IMG/VR virus record: IMGVR_UViG_3300025722_000002 | Span: 1-27,297 of that record | Source: a virus | Strand: one strand, 5' to 3' | DNA length: 27,297 bases | Shown here: in pieces, positions 1 to 6,983 of the stretch | Layout: the number at the start of each line of letters is the position of its first letter | How positions within the stretch are numbered: position 1 is the stretch's first letter | The notes under the pieces: model-generated | Databases searched by the model: none | The model's input: only the letters and a program-made list of their open reading frames with translations | Told to the model about the DNA's origin: nothing | Program-made: the position numbers and the translations under genes

Positions 1-1
1 C

Positions 2-268
2 AAGCGCGAGATAGTCGACGCAGGCCGCAAGCAGGACCTGCGCGAGCTCATGAAGATGCCGCAGTTCAAGCGGTTCCTGCACCGAGCTCTGACTGAGTTT
101 GGCATCGACCGGTCTGTGATGACCGGAAACTCGAATACATACCACCTGGTTGGCCAGCAGGATGCAGCTCGAACGCTGCGCCAGTGGGTCGCTGACGAGG
201 TGGATGAAGGGCAGGCGCTCGACCTGCAGCACAGCAAACATGGAGACGAATACTATGTCCGAGATTAA
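2..268 (+). CDS. Bbp19-like phage structural protein, C-terminal part (5' end outside window)
   Basis: The reading frame is open from the left edge, so the start lies outside the window; about 88 residues are visible. The visible part has the pattern of small Bbp19-family proteins of Bordetella phage BPP-1 and related podoviruses: a 'P-x-F-x-R-F-L-x-R-x-L' segment (from the proline of MPQFKRFL), an aromatic and asparagine-rich middle, a Gly-Gln-Gln-Asp-Ala-Ala-Arg helix and an acidic end finishing in Tyr-Tyr-Val-Arg-Asp. These proteins usually sit between portal and scaffold genes, as here. No enzymatic motif is visible and the molecular role of the family is not well established. It overlaps the scaffold gene by 14 bases. 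The family match is from pattern memory, not from a search. Confidence 0.6.
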   Translation, partial: KREIVDAGRKQDLRELMKMPQFKRFLHRALTEFGIDRSVMTGNSNTYHLVGQQDAARTLRQWVADEVDEGQALDLQHSKHGDEYYVRD

Positions 269-989
269 CGCCGAGGCTGGAGGGGATAACACCTCACCTG
301 GTAGCGATGTTATTGCGGGCGACGCCAGTCTTGCTGCCGGCGTGGCAGATGCAGCGCTCGATGCGCCGTTACACACACCCGACGCGGTTGTGGACGGTGC
401 GGACGGTGCGGACGCAAATGCCGCAGCTGACGACAAGGGTGGTGAAGCTGACGGGGATGCCGGCGCCGCTGTCGTTCCCGAATCGTATGTCTTCGACAGC
501 GTAGAGCTGCCCGAGGGCATGACCGTCGACCAGGGGCTGGTCGAATCAATGTCACCCGTCTTCAAGGACATTGGCATCACTCAGGAGCAGGCCAACAAGC
601 TGGCTGTCGCCTGGGCGCAACGGGCAGATGCTGACAACGCAGCGTCGACCGCGGCAAGTGCTGAGTTCAAGAAGGCAACCCAGGACACCTGGGTGTCTGC
701 ACTCAAGGCTGACCCCGAGGTCGGTGGCCCCGGTGGGGATGACTACGAGCGCAACACCAAGCTGGCCGCCCAGTTCGTATCCACGTACGGCGACAAGGAG
801 TTCAAGGACTTCCTCGAGACGTCGCGAATGGGCAACCACCCGTCAATGGTCCGCATGATGCTCAAGGCCGCGAAGGCTGCGGGGCTGAATGAGGACGACA
901 TCGGTGGAGCTGGCGAGCCTGGGAGCAAGGCCGAGACTCCGTTGTCGCTTCGGATGTACAAGCCTGACGGCTCACCCCTGGACACATAA
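255..989 (+). CDS. Capsid scaffolding protein
   Basis: A 244-aa acidic protein placed directly before the major capsid gene. Residues 1 to about 75 are low-complexity, rich in Ala, Asp and Gly. The rest is mostly helical, with a 'PESYVFDSVELPEGM' segment, a 'GITQEQANKLA' helix, an 'ADPEVGG' segment and a C-terminal 'GNHPSMVRMML' motif. This order is typical of podovirus scaffolding (sometimes labelled protease-like) proteins, which template procapsid assembly and then leave. I chose ATG 255 because GGAGA at 242-246 is spaced 8 bases from it. The frame stays open upstream to an ATG at 150, but that extension is basic and reads across the previous gene. No protease catalytic motif is evident. 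Confidence 0.85.
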   Translation: MSEINAEAGGDNTSPGSDVIAGDASLAAGVADAALDAPLHTPDAVVDGADGADANAAADDKGGEADGDAGAAVVPESYVFDSVELPEGMTVDQGLVESMSPVFKDIGITQEQANKLAVAWAQRADADNAASTAASAEFKKATQDTWVSALKADPEVGGPGGDDYERNTKLAAQFVSTYGDKEFKDFLETSRMGNHPSMVRMMLKAAKAAGLNEDDIGGAGEPGSKAETPLSLRMYKPDGSPLDT

Positions 990-1023
990 CGCAAACCAAC
1001 GCAACCAATAGAGGAACTGACCA

Positions 1024-2055
1024 ATGGCAGTTATTGGCAATACCTATCTGGACCTGCTCGACGTCATCAAGCAGCGTGACCCCAAGGGGAACATTGCACC
1101 GGTGATCGAGATGCTGATGCAGCTCAATCCAATGATGGAAGATGCTGTCGCAGTCCAGTGCAACAACGGCACCAGTCACACGCATCTCGTGCGTACTGGC
1201 CTGCCAGACGGCGCCTGGGGCAAGCTCTACAAGGGCACCCCGGCCAGCAAGTCCGAGAAGGAGCAGGTCACTGATGTGACGGGCTTCTACGAGCAGCTGG
1301 CTGAAATCGACGAGCGTGTGCTCGAGCTGGCCGGCAGCACCGGTCATGCACTGCGGCTGAACGAAGCCAAGGCGCACCTCGAGGCCATTGCCCAGGAGAT
1401 GCAGGCGACGATGATCTACGGGTCCGACGTAACGGCGCCTGAAGAGTTCATGGGCCTGGCGCCACGATTCAACGACAAGTCGGCACAGAATGGCAACCAG
1501 ATTATCGATTGTGTGCACACAACGCCGGATACGGACAACACCTCTATCTGGTGGGTCCACTGGTCCGACAGCACCTGTTTCACCCTCTACCCTGAGGGCA
1601 CGCAGGCCGGCATCAAGCGGAAGGACTATGGGCTGCGCCGAGTCGAGGATTCCGACAGCAATCCTTACTTCGCGTATTCCGAGAAGTTCACGCAGCATTG
1701 CGGTATCGGTCTGGCCGATTGGCGGTACGTGGTTCGTATCGCGAACATTCAGAACGCTGAGCTGCAGGCTGATCCGACGAACGTCGACGGCAACAACAAC
1801 AGCCTTTACCACTTCATGCGCAAGGCTTTCTATCAGTTCGAGGGGCGTCGATTCCCGCAGTCGGGTACGTCGGTCATTTACTGCAACAAGGACGTGCTCG
1901 AAGCGCTCGACGCGTTGGGTACGAACGCGGGCAGCAATGACATCTTCGCCCGGCTGAAGCCGATGGAAATCCAGGGCAAGGAAGTACTCACGTACCGGGG
2001 CATCCCCATCCGTGAGACTGACGCGCTCCACAACGCGGAGGCGACGGTCACCTAA
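1024..2055 (+). CDS. Major capsid protein (BPP-1 / Bbp17-like)
   Basis: A 343-aa protein that builds the icosahedral shell. Recognisable family landmarks are an N-terminal 'YLDLLDVIKQRDPKGNIAPVIE' pattern (residues 8-29), 'VRTGLP' (56-61), the 'SKS...QVTD' stretch (75-84), 'GLAPRF' (144-149) and 'NTSIWWVHW' (172-180). These match the major capsid proteins of Bordetella phage BPP-1 and many relatives, expected to have an HK97-type fold. Length is normal for the family. GAGGAA at 1011-1016 gives a good ribosome binding site 7 bases before the start. The scaffold gene precedes it and a cement-like gene follows, as in BPP-1-type head modules. A long minus-strand open frame covering this gene is a composition artefact. 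Confidence 0.95.
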   Translation: MAVIGNTYLDLLDVIKQRDPKGNIAPVIEMLMQLNPMMEDAVAVQCNNGTSHTHLVRTGLPDGAWGKLYKGTPASKSEKEQVTDVTGFYEQLAEIDERVLELAGSTGHALRLNEAKAHLEAIAQEMQATMIYGSDVTAPEEFMGLAPRFNDKSAQNGNQIIDCVHTTPDTDNTSIWWVHWSDSTCFTLYPEGTQAGIKRKDYGLRRVEDSDSNPYFAYSEKFTQHCGIGLADWRYVVRIANIQNAELQADPTNVDGNNNSLYHFMRKAFYQFEGRRFPQSGTSVIYCNKDVLEALDALGTNAGSNDIFARLKPMEIQGKEVLTYRGIPIRETDALHNAEATVT

Positions 2056-2057
2056 GC

Positions 2058-2082
2058 GAGCTCGGCCGCAAGGCCGGTACTC
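2058..2082 (+). other. GNRA-tetraloop hairpin between capsid and cement genes
   Basis: CGGCC (2063-2067), loop GCAA (2068-2071) and GGCCG (2072-2076) form a perfect 5-bp stem closed by a GNRA tetraloop. An outer GAG/CTC pairing (2058-2060 with 2080-2082) can extend it. It begins 2 bases after the capsid stop codon. There is no T tract, so it may protect the mRNA 3' end, mark a processing site or act as a weak attenuator rather than a full terminator. Confidence 0.45.
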
Positions 2083-2121
2083 GTCTGGATTGATCTTCCC
2101 AAGCACAAGAGGAATCAGTAA

Positions 2122-2580
2122 ATGATTTTATCTCTCGAGCAGCAGCTGTGTGACGACCAGGACCTGAGCCAGGTCGCCGGCAGCTATTACAGCACCAACA
2201 TCTTCGACCGCGGGGCTCCGGGTACGCCGAAGTACGCGGCCGCGGCGTTGAATATCGACATGGGCCAGGGCAACCCCATCCCGTTCGATGTCATCGTGAC
2301 CGAGGCCTTCGTTGGTGCAACGGCGACGGTTACCTTCTCCCTGGAGATGGACACCACATCAGCCTTCGGTTCGGCCACTACCGTGATGACCACCGCGGCC
2401 ATCCCGGTTGCCACGTTGGTTGTCGGTTACGACCCGTTCCAAGGGCTCTGGCTGCCGCTAGGCATTACCGAGCAGTTCCTGCGTCTCAAGTTCGTCATCG
2501 CGACTGCGACGACGACGGCAGGCACGGTGTCGGCGTACATCGCCTCTGGCGGCCGTCGACGCAACCACCCGTACGTCTAA
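2122..2580 (+). CDS. Capsid cement protein (Bbp16-like)
   Basis: A 152-aa protein directly downstream of the capsid gene. It starts with a short helix (LSLEQQLCDDQDL), then reads as beta strands: 'STNIFDRG', 'PKYAAAALNIDMGQG', 'VIVTEAF', 'ATVTFSLEMD', 'LWLPLGI', 'FLRLKFVIA' and 'TAGTVSAYIASG', ending 'GRRRNHPYV'. This pattern fits the Bbp16 family, the capsid-stabilising cement protein of BPP-1, which binds the outer face of the shell. Position after the major capsid protein agrees. AGAGGAA at 2108-2114 supplies the ribosome binding site. Length fits the family (about 130-160 aa). Confidence 0.8.
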   Translation: MILSLEQQLCDDQDLSQVAGSYYSTNIFDRGAPGTPKYAAAALNIDMGQGNPIPFDVIVTEAFVGATATVTFSLEMDTTSAFGSATTVMTTAAIPVATLVVGYDPFQGLWLPLGITEQFLRLKFVIATATTTAGTVSAYIASGGRRRNHPYV

Positions 2581-2608
2581 GTCCAGATACTGGGCATTAG
2601 CTAGCAAG

Positions 2609-2634
2609 AAGTGCCCTCCATTGTGGGGGCACTT
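2609..2634 (+). terminator. Hairpin after the capsid/cement pair (partial terminator)
   Basis: AAGTGCCC (2609-2616) pairs perfectly with GGGCACTT (2627-2634). The inner CCA/TGG (2618-2620 with 2624-2626) can extend the stem around a TTG loop with one bulged T. It lies 28 bases after the cement stop. No U-tract follows, so termination may be leaky, as is usual behind podovirus capsid genes. The next gene's GGAGG (2639-2643) begins 5 bases later. Confidence 0.6.
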
Positions 2635-2648
2635 AATCGGAGGCACTC

Positions 2649-2945
2649 ATGGAATACGTGCGACTGAGAAACGATGGCGGCACTCGATTCATCGACGGCG
2701 CCCGAGTTCGCCCCGGCCAGGTGTTCACGACCTGCGACCCGTCATTCGTTGATGATGAGAAGCGGCCCGATGGCATAGAGGTCATCGAGCGGTTCACCGA
2801 GACAGAGGCATCGGCGCAGGACGTTAAGGCCAAGACCAAGGCAACCCTGGCGACGCGCCGCAAGAAGGTCAAAGACGGTGACCCGCCTGCCAACAACCCA
2901 GGTGCGGCCGACCGCATCGAGAAGTCTGGGCAGCCGACGCTCTAG
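2649..2945 (+). CDS. Hypothetical phage protein between head and tail genes
   Basis: A 98-aa protein that I cannot assign. The first 35 residues look like a small beta unit ('YVRLRNDGGTRFIDGARVRPGQVF'-type pattern with Gly and Pro turns). The remainder is charged, Lys-rich and probably disordered, ending 'RIEKSGQPTL'. Small proteins with this N-terminal pattern often sit between cement and tail tubular A genes in podoviruses, so a head-tail joining or decoration role is possible but only inferred from position. GGAGG at 2639-2643 supports ATG 2649. The next gene starts 3 bases after its stop. Confidence 0.7.
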   Translation: MEYVRLRNDGGTRFIDGARVRPGQVFTTCDPSFVDDEKRPDGIEVIERFTETEASAQDVKAKTKATLATRRKKVKDGDPPANNPGAADRIEKSGQPTL

Positions 2946-2948
2946 GCG

Positions 2949-3662
2949 ATGGCAACCAAGAACCAGATATGCAACCTGGCGCTGGGGCGGATACGTGCCG
3001 GCGTCGTCAATGATGTCGACAACGAAACGTCAGCCCAGGCGATTCAGTGCCAGGTCTTCTACGACGTCACTGTCGAGCATTTGCTGGCCATGTACCCGTG
3101 GATGTGGGCGCGCAAAACTATAGCGCTGGCACCGACCACCGGGTACACACAGCTCGGCTGGAGGTACGAGTACGCCTATCCCAATCAGTGCGCGCAGATG
3201 ATCGCTCTGGTGCCTCAGTCGCTTGTCACGACCAGCGGTTCGTCTACGGGGCCGTTGACGCCTGGCGTCAGTCAGCCGTCAACCGACCTGGCGCCGATAC
3301 CGTTCGAGATTGCGAGCACCAACGATGTGCTGTCCGACGACACGGTCATCCGCACCGATCAGGATGGGGCCTACGGCATCTACACCTATGCTGTGACCAA
3401 CGAGCAGCGATTCCCCGCCCTGTTCGTTCAGGCACTGTCGTGGCTTCTCGCCGTCGACCTGGCCATGAACCTGGGCGGCGACTCGACCAAGTATTACCGA
3501 GACAGGGCCATGACGAACTTCGTCTCAGCAATGGACCTGGCTGCGGCGCAAGACCTCAACCAATCAGAACAGGGCCGACCGCGGATGCCTGCGAGCATCG
3601 CTGCGCGGTACGCCTACGGCTCAGCCCCATGGCGTAACGACCTGCCATATATGCGGTTCTAG
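2949..3662 (+). CDS. Tail tubular protein A (T7 gp11-like)
   Basis: A 237-aa tail protein. The N-terminus shows the family signature: 'QICNLALGRIRAG' (6-18), Ala and Cys in 'AQAIQCQVFYD' (29-39), then 'LLAMYPWMWARKTIAL' (45-60) and 'YEYAYPNQC' where the family has a Tyr-Pro-x-x-Cys-like segment. In T7, gp11 forms the ring connecting the portal to the tail nozzle. The protein is somewhat longer than T7 gp11 (196 aa) but normal for non-T7 members. The following gene is tail tubular B, the expected partner. The upstream spacer is only 3 bases and its ribosome binding site is weak, suggesting coupling to the previous gene. Confidence 0.9.
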   Translation: MATKNQICNLALGRIRAGVVNDVDNETSAQAIQCQVFYDVTVEHLLAMYPWMWARKTIALAPTTGYTQLGWRYEYAYPNQCAQMIALVPQSLVTTSGSSTGPLTPGVSQPSTDLAPIPFEIASTNDVLSDDTVIRTDQDGAYGIYTYAVTNEQRFPALFVQALSWLLAVDLAMNLGGDSTKYYRDRAMTNFVSAMDLAAAQDLNQSEQGRPRMPASIAARYAYGSAPWRNDLPYMRF

Positions 3663-3669
3663 GTGAACA

Positions 3670-5958
3670 GTGAGACAGACACAAACCGCCTTATCAGGTG
3701 GCGAGCTCGACCCGGCGCTGCACTCCCATTCCGACCTGGCCAAGTTCCAGACAGGTGTCGCGCTAGCTGACAACTGGCACGTCATCGCCCAGGGCGGCAT
3801 GAAGACCCGCTCAGGCACGGCATTTGTCGGGGAGACACCTAATCAGAGCGCCGGCCCGGTGCGCCTGGTTGAGTTCGAGTTCAACGTCGACCAGACATAC
3901 GTGCTGGTGCTGCATGACCTCAAGGCTGCATTCGTTCGAGACACGAGTGGGTCTGCCGGCTACATCCTCGAGACAGGCCAGAACGTCATCAGTGTGACGC
4001 TGACCAACCCGTGCGTGGTTGAACAGACAGGCCACCTGTACGCCAACGGCGACATGATCTACCTCGAGGGGCTGGGCGGCACCACTGAGCTCAATGGTCG
4101 GTACGTGTTCGCAGCTAACGTCACAGCCAACACGTACGAGCTCGTGGGCATAGACGCGACCGGATATACCCCGTTCACGACGGGCGGCACCGGAGCTCGC
4201 GTCTACCAAGTCACCACGGCGTGGAGCGAGGACGACATATTCGGGCTCAAGTTCGAGCAGTCCGCTGACGTGCTGACCGTGTGCCACCCTGACTACGCGC
4301 CGCAGAACATCAGCCGGGTGGCTGAGACGAACTGGACTGTGACCGCAGTTAACTTCGGCACAAGCGTGGCAATCCCCACGGGCGTGGGCTCGGCAACGCA
4401 GGGCACAGCCTCAGGCTCGAACAACAAGACTTACCGTTACATCGTCACAGCGGTGGATGACAACGACGACGAGTCGACGGCATCCGCGAGCACGACCATA
4501 ACGATGAACGCGCAGAACACGACGTGGGGCGCCAGAATTACGTGGACCGACCCAGGGGGCATTCCCTACTGGAACGTGTACAAGGAGCTGAGTTACGGCA
4601 GCCAGGTGTATGGCTGGATAGGCGAAGCGGTCAACAATGCGTTTGACGACTTCAACCTTGGGCCTGACATGGCGATCACTCCACCGCTGTCGAACAACCC
4701 ATTCGGCGGAGCGGATGACTACCCTGGTGCTATCGCGTACCACCAGGAGCGTCGCGGGTACGGCGGCTCGAACAACAACCCGACGACGTTCTGGCTATCC
4801 AAGACGGCCCTGTACGAGAACATGAGATACAGCCGGCCGCTGCGTGACGACGACAGCTTCAACAAGACGCTCAACGCCCGTCGGCTCAACCGCATTGAAC
4901 ACATGCTCAGCCATAAGGAGCTGCTGCTGTTCACCTCTGGCGGTGAGTTTGTGGCGAATGCCGCCGGCGAAGTGCTGACGCCAAGCGACGTGAGCTTCAA
5001 GAAGGAAGGCGGCCGAGGTTCGGGCCCGCTGGCGCCCCAGGTGGTTGGCGAGTCGGTCCTGTACATCCAGGCCCGAGGCACGCGGGTGCGCGACCTGAAC
5101 TTCCAATGGGAGGACCAGGGCTATTCCGGTGACGACCTAACCATCCTTGCGCGCCATCTGTTCGAGGGCAAGTCGCTTGTCGACTGGTGCTACCAGGAGG
5201 AGCCCTACTCCCTGGGCTGGGTTGCCAGGTCCGATGGCACGCTTCTCTGCCTGACCTATCTGCGCGAGCATCGAGTGTTCGGGTGGACACAGTGCCACCT
5301 GGCTGATGCGGGCAAGGTTAAGAGCCTGGCGGCGATACCAGAGGGCACTCGAGACGCTGTCTACCTGGTGGCCGAGCGGGTGGTCAATAGCGTAACCAAG
5401 CTGTTCATCGAGCGCATGGCCGACCCCGTTGTCGCCGACCTCGAGGACTATGTCGGCCTGGACTGTTCGCTCGAGTACGACGGCGCTGCGACTGATTCCA
5501 TCACGGGGATGTGGCACCTCGAGAGCGAGACGGTGTGGGTGTTGGTCAACGGGGCCGTGTACCGCGACCTGGTCGTGACCGATGGCACCGTAACACTGCC
5601 GCCAGGGACTGACTGCACGAGGGCCATCATTGGATTGCAGTACAACTGCGACATCCAGACGCTTGAGGTATCGGCCCAGGGTCGCACGGTCCAGGGGCGC
5701 AAGAAGTCGGTAGCCGTTGTCACGCTGCGCGTCAAGGACGCCAAAGGCCTGCAGGCCGGCCGTGACGCGGAAACCCTGCACGAGTTCCCCGAGCGCACCC
5801 CGGCCATGGGGTACGGGATGGTTCCGCTGTCGTCAGGTACTCAGCAATTCGCCGTCGAGCCGAGCTGGACTGAGACGGGACAGGTGTACATCCGGCAAGA
5901 GAACCCCGTACCCTCAACCATTCTCGCCATCACGCCGGAGCTCGCCATCAATGGCTAG
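3670..5958 (+). CDS. Tail tubular protein B / tail nozzle (T7 gp12-like)
   Basis: A 762-aa tail protein starting at GTG 3670, with AGGTGA at 3661-3666 as ribosome binding site. The N-terminus has the hallmark 'GGELDPAL..HSDLAKFQTG' followed by 'GGMKTRSGTAFVGE'. Residues ~115-185 hold a beta domain ('NPCVVEQTGHLYANGDMIYL'-type) common in phage nozzle proteins. Residues ~243-345 look like a fibronectin type III domain ('YRYIVTAVDDNDDES'). The C-terminus ends with 'GYGMVPLSSGTQ' and a Pro-rich 'PVPSTILAITPE' segment, as in other gp12-like proteins. In T7 the protein forms the hexameric tail tip through which DNA leaves. It overlaps the next gene by 8 bases (ATGGCTAG). Confidence 0.9.
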   Translation: MRQTQTALSGGELDPALHSHSDLAKFQTGVALADNWHVIAQGGMKTRSGTAFVGETPNQSAGPVRLVEFEFNVDQTYVLVLHDLKAAFVRDTSGSAGYILETGQNVISVTLTNPCVVEQTGHLYANGDMIYLEGLGGTTELNGRYVFAANVTANTYELVGIDATGYTPFTTGGTGARVYQVTTAWSEDDIFGLKFEQSADVLTVCHPDYAPQNISRVAETNWTVTAVNFGTSVAIPTGVGSATQGTASGSNNKTYRYIVTAVDDNDDESTASASTTITMNAQNTTWGARITWTDPGGIPYWNVYKELSYGSQVYGWIGEAVNNAFDDFNLGPDMAITPPLSNNPFGGADDYPGAIAYHQERRGYGGSNNNPTTFWLSKTALYENMRYSRPLRDDDSFNKTLNARRLNRIEHMLSHKELLLFTSGGEFVANAAGEVLTPSDVSFKKEGGRGSGPLAPQVVGESVLYIQARGTRVRDLNFQWEDQGYSGDDLTILARHLFEGKSLVDWCYQEEPYSLGWVARSDGTLLCLTYLREHRVFGWTQCHLADAGKVKSLAAIPEGTRDAVYLVAERVVNSVTKLFIERMADPVVADLEDYVGLDCSLEYDGAATDSITGMWHLESETVWVLVNGAVYRDLVVTDGTVTLPPGTDCTRAIIGLQYNCDIQTLEVSAQGRTVQGRKKSVAVVTLRVKDAKGLQAGRDAETLHEFPERTPAMGYGMVPLSSGTQQFAVEPSWTETGQVYIRQENPVPSTILAITPELAING

Positions 5959-6415
5959 CGCGCAGTTCATCACGCCGAGCAACGCGGCCGCGGTCTATGT
6001 GGCAAACCACATGCGCGAAGCCGACCGTCTTGAGGTTGCATCCCTGGGCGTAACGCCTCATCGGGCAATCGAGATCAGCTGGAACCACTCAACCACCGCG
6101 CACATGGTGGCGGTCGGGGGCTCTCCTTCGATTCTATTCGGGGTCTGCCCAGAGTCTGTACTGACGCGCAAGGGCATCCCTTGGTTACTGGCGACCGACG
6201 GCATCGAGCTCGTGAGCCGGCGGTTCCTCCGGGAATGCCGCGGCCATCTTGACGCAATGTTCACGAGCTACGACACGCTCTCCAACATGGTCAGCGTGGA
6301 CAACGCGGTGTCAATTCGATGGCTCGAGTGGATGGGGTTCCAGTTCGGCGCCCCAGTTCCGGCGGGCATCGTCGGGCAGATGTTCTACCCATTCACGATG
6401 AGGAGTGACCACTGA
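5951..6415 (+). CDS. T7 gp13-like protein (DUF2833, GNAT-like fold)
   Basis: A 154-aa protein matching the pattern of T7 gp13, a small protein encoded between tail and internal virion genes and needed for efficient morphogenesis. Visible landmarks are 'EADRLEVASLGVTP' (23-36), 'HMVAVGGSP' (51-59) where T7 has 'PLAIGGN', a 'RRFLRECRGHLDAMFTSYDTLSNMVSVDN' helix-strand (90-118) and 'IRWLEWMGF' (122-130) where T7 has 'IRFLKTIGA'. The last unit resembles the end of GNAT acetyltransferases, but no activity can be claimed. I chose ATG 5951 because GGAG (5937-5940) precedes it; the frame is open further upstream inside the previous gene. The junction with the next gene is TGATG (1-base overlap). Confidence 0.8.
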   Translation: MASAQFITPSNAAAVYVANHMREADRLEVASLGVTPHRAIEISWNHSTTAHMVAVGGSPSILFGVCPESVLTRKGIPWLLATDGIELVSRRFLRECRGHLDAMFTSYDTLSNMVSVDNAVSIRWLEWMGFQFGAPVPAGIVGQMFYPFTMRSDH

Positions 6416-6975
6416 TGTGTGGCCTACAAGCAGCAATGTCCATAGGCGGCATGATGATGTCAGCCATGCAGCAAGGCGAGCAGCAGAGCGCTCAGGACGC
6501 CCAGCAGCGTGCGCAAGCCGATGCAGAGGCCATACAGGCCAAGCAGCGAGCTGATGAAGCAACCTACAACGCGCAGATTGCATCGAACAACGCGGTAGTG
6601 CAGCGCAACCAGGCACAGAGCGAGAAGACTGCGGCCGAGCTCCACGTCGCCAAGGCGAAGATGGACGCAGGCCAGAAGGCGGGCTCGCAACGCGCTGCCA
6701 TGGGTGCGAGTGGCGCCCTGCTCTCTGGGGATACCAATGCCGGCATTCTTGCAAGCACGATGCTTGATGCTGAAATGGACGCGATGATGATCCGGACGTC
6801 GGGCAACAACAAAGCGGCAGCGTACGAAGCGGCAGCGAAGAACTACGAGTCTCAGCGTGACATCGACCTATGGGCCGGGTCCGACTACGGCCGCAAGGAA
6901 ACCCCAACGCTGCTGACCCAGTCGTCACCCGTGTCTAGCAAGTGGGACCCGCTGCGACAAGCGGCGTCCGCGTAG
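6415..6975 (+). CDS. Internal virion protein (T7 gp14-like)
   Basis: A 186-aa, Ala/Gln-rich, mostly helical protein. It begins 'MCGLQAAMSIGGMMM', the short hydrophobic start typical of gp14-type proteins, then a long coiled-coil-like helix (about 20-95) and a 'GASGALLSGDTNAGILASTMLDAEMDAM' segment that is characteristic of the family. In T7, gp14 is ejected into the outer membrane and helps form the DNA conduit. AGGAG (6401-6405) gives the ribosome binding site. Its place just before a gp15-like gene supports the call. Confidence 0.85.
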   Translation: MCGLQAAMSIGGMMMSAMQQGEQQSAQDAQQRAQADAEAIQAKQRADEATYNAQIASNNAVVQRNQAQSEKTAAELHVAKAKMDAGQKAGSQRAAMGASGALLSGDTNAGILASTMLDAEMDAMMIRTSGNNKAAAYEAAAKNYESQRDIDLWAGSDYGRKETPTLLTQSSPVSSKWDPLRQAASA

Positions 6976-6983
6976 GGGTAACC

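Noticed and set aside
150-254. Upstream extension of the scaffold gene to ATG 150
   Set aside because: The added residues are basic, Cys/Arg/Trp-rich and overlap the previous gene, while ATG 255 has a well-placed GGAGA.
397-414. Tandem 9-base repeat in the scaffold gene
   Set aside because: Two copies encoding Gly-Ala-Asp in a low-complexity acidic tail; no sign of a functional repeat.
862-2106. 414-aa minus-strand open frame opposite the capsid gene
   Set aside because: It lies antisense to a clearly recognised capsid protein, has no family pattern, and is expected from strong codon bias in GC-rich DNA.
5717-5950. Upstream extension of the gp13-like gene
   Set aside because: The extension is an Arg/Pro/Ser-rich shadow of tail tubular B; gp13-family homology begins after ATG 5951.
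6942-6983. Upstream start for the gp15-like gene
   Set aside because: It overlaps the gp14-like gene and lacks a better ribosome binding site than ATG 6984.
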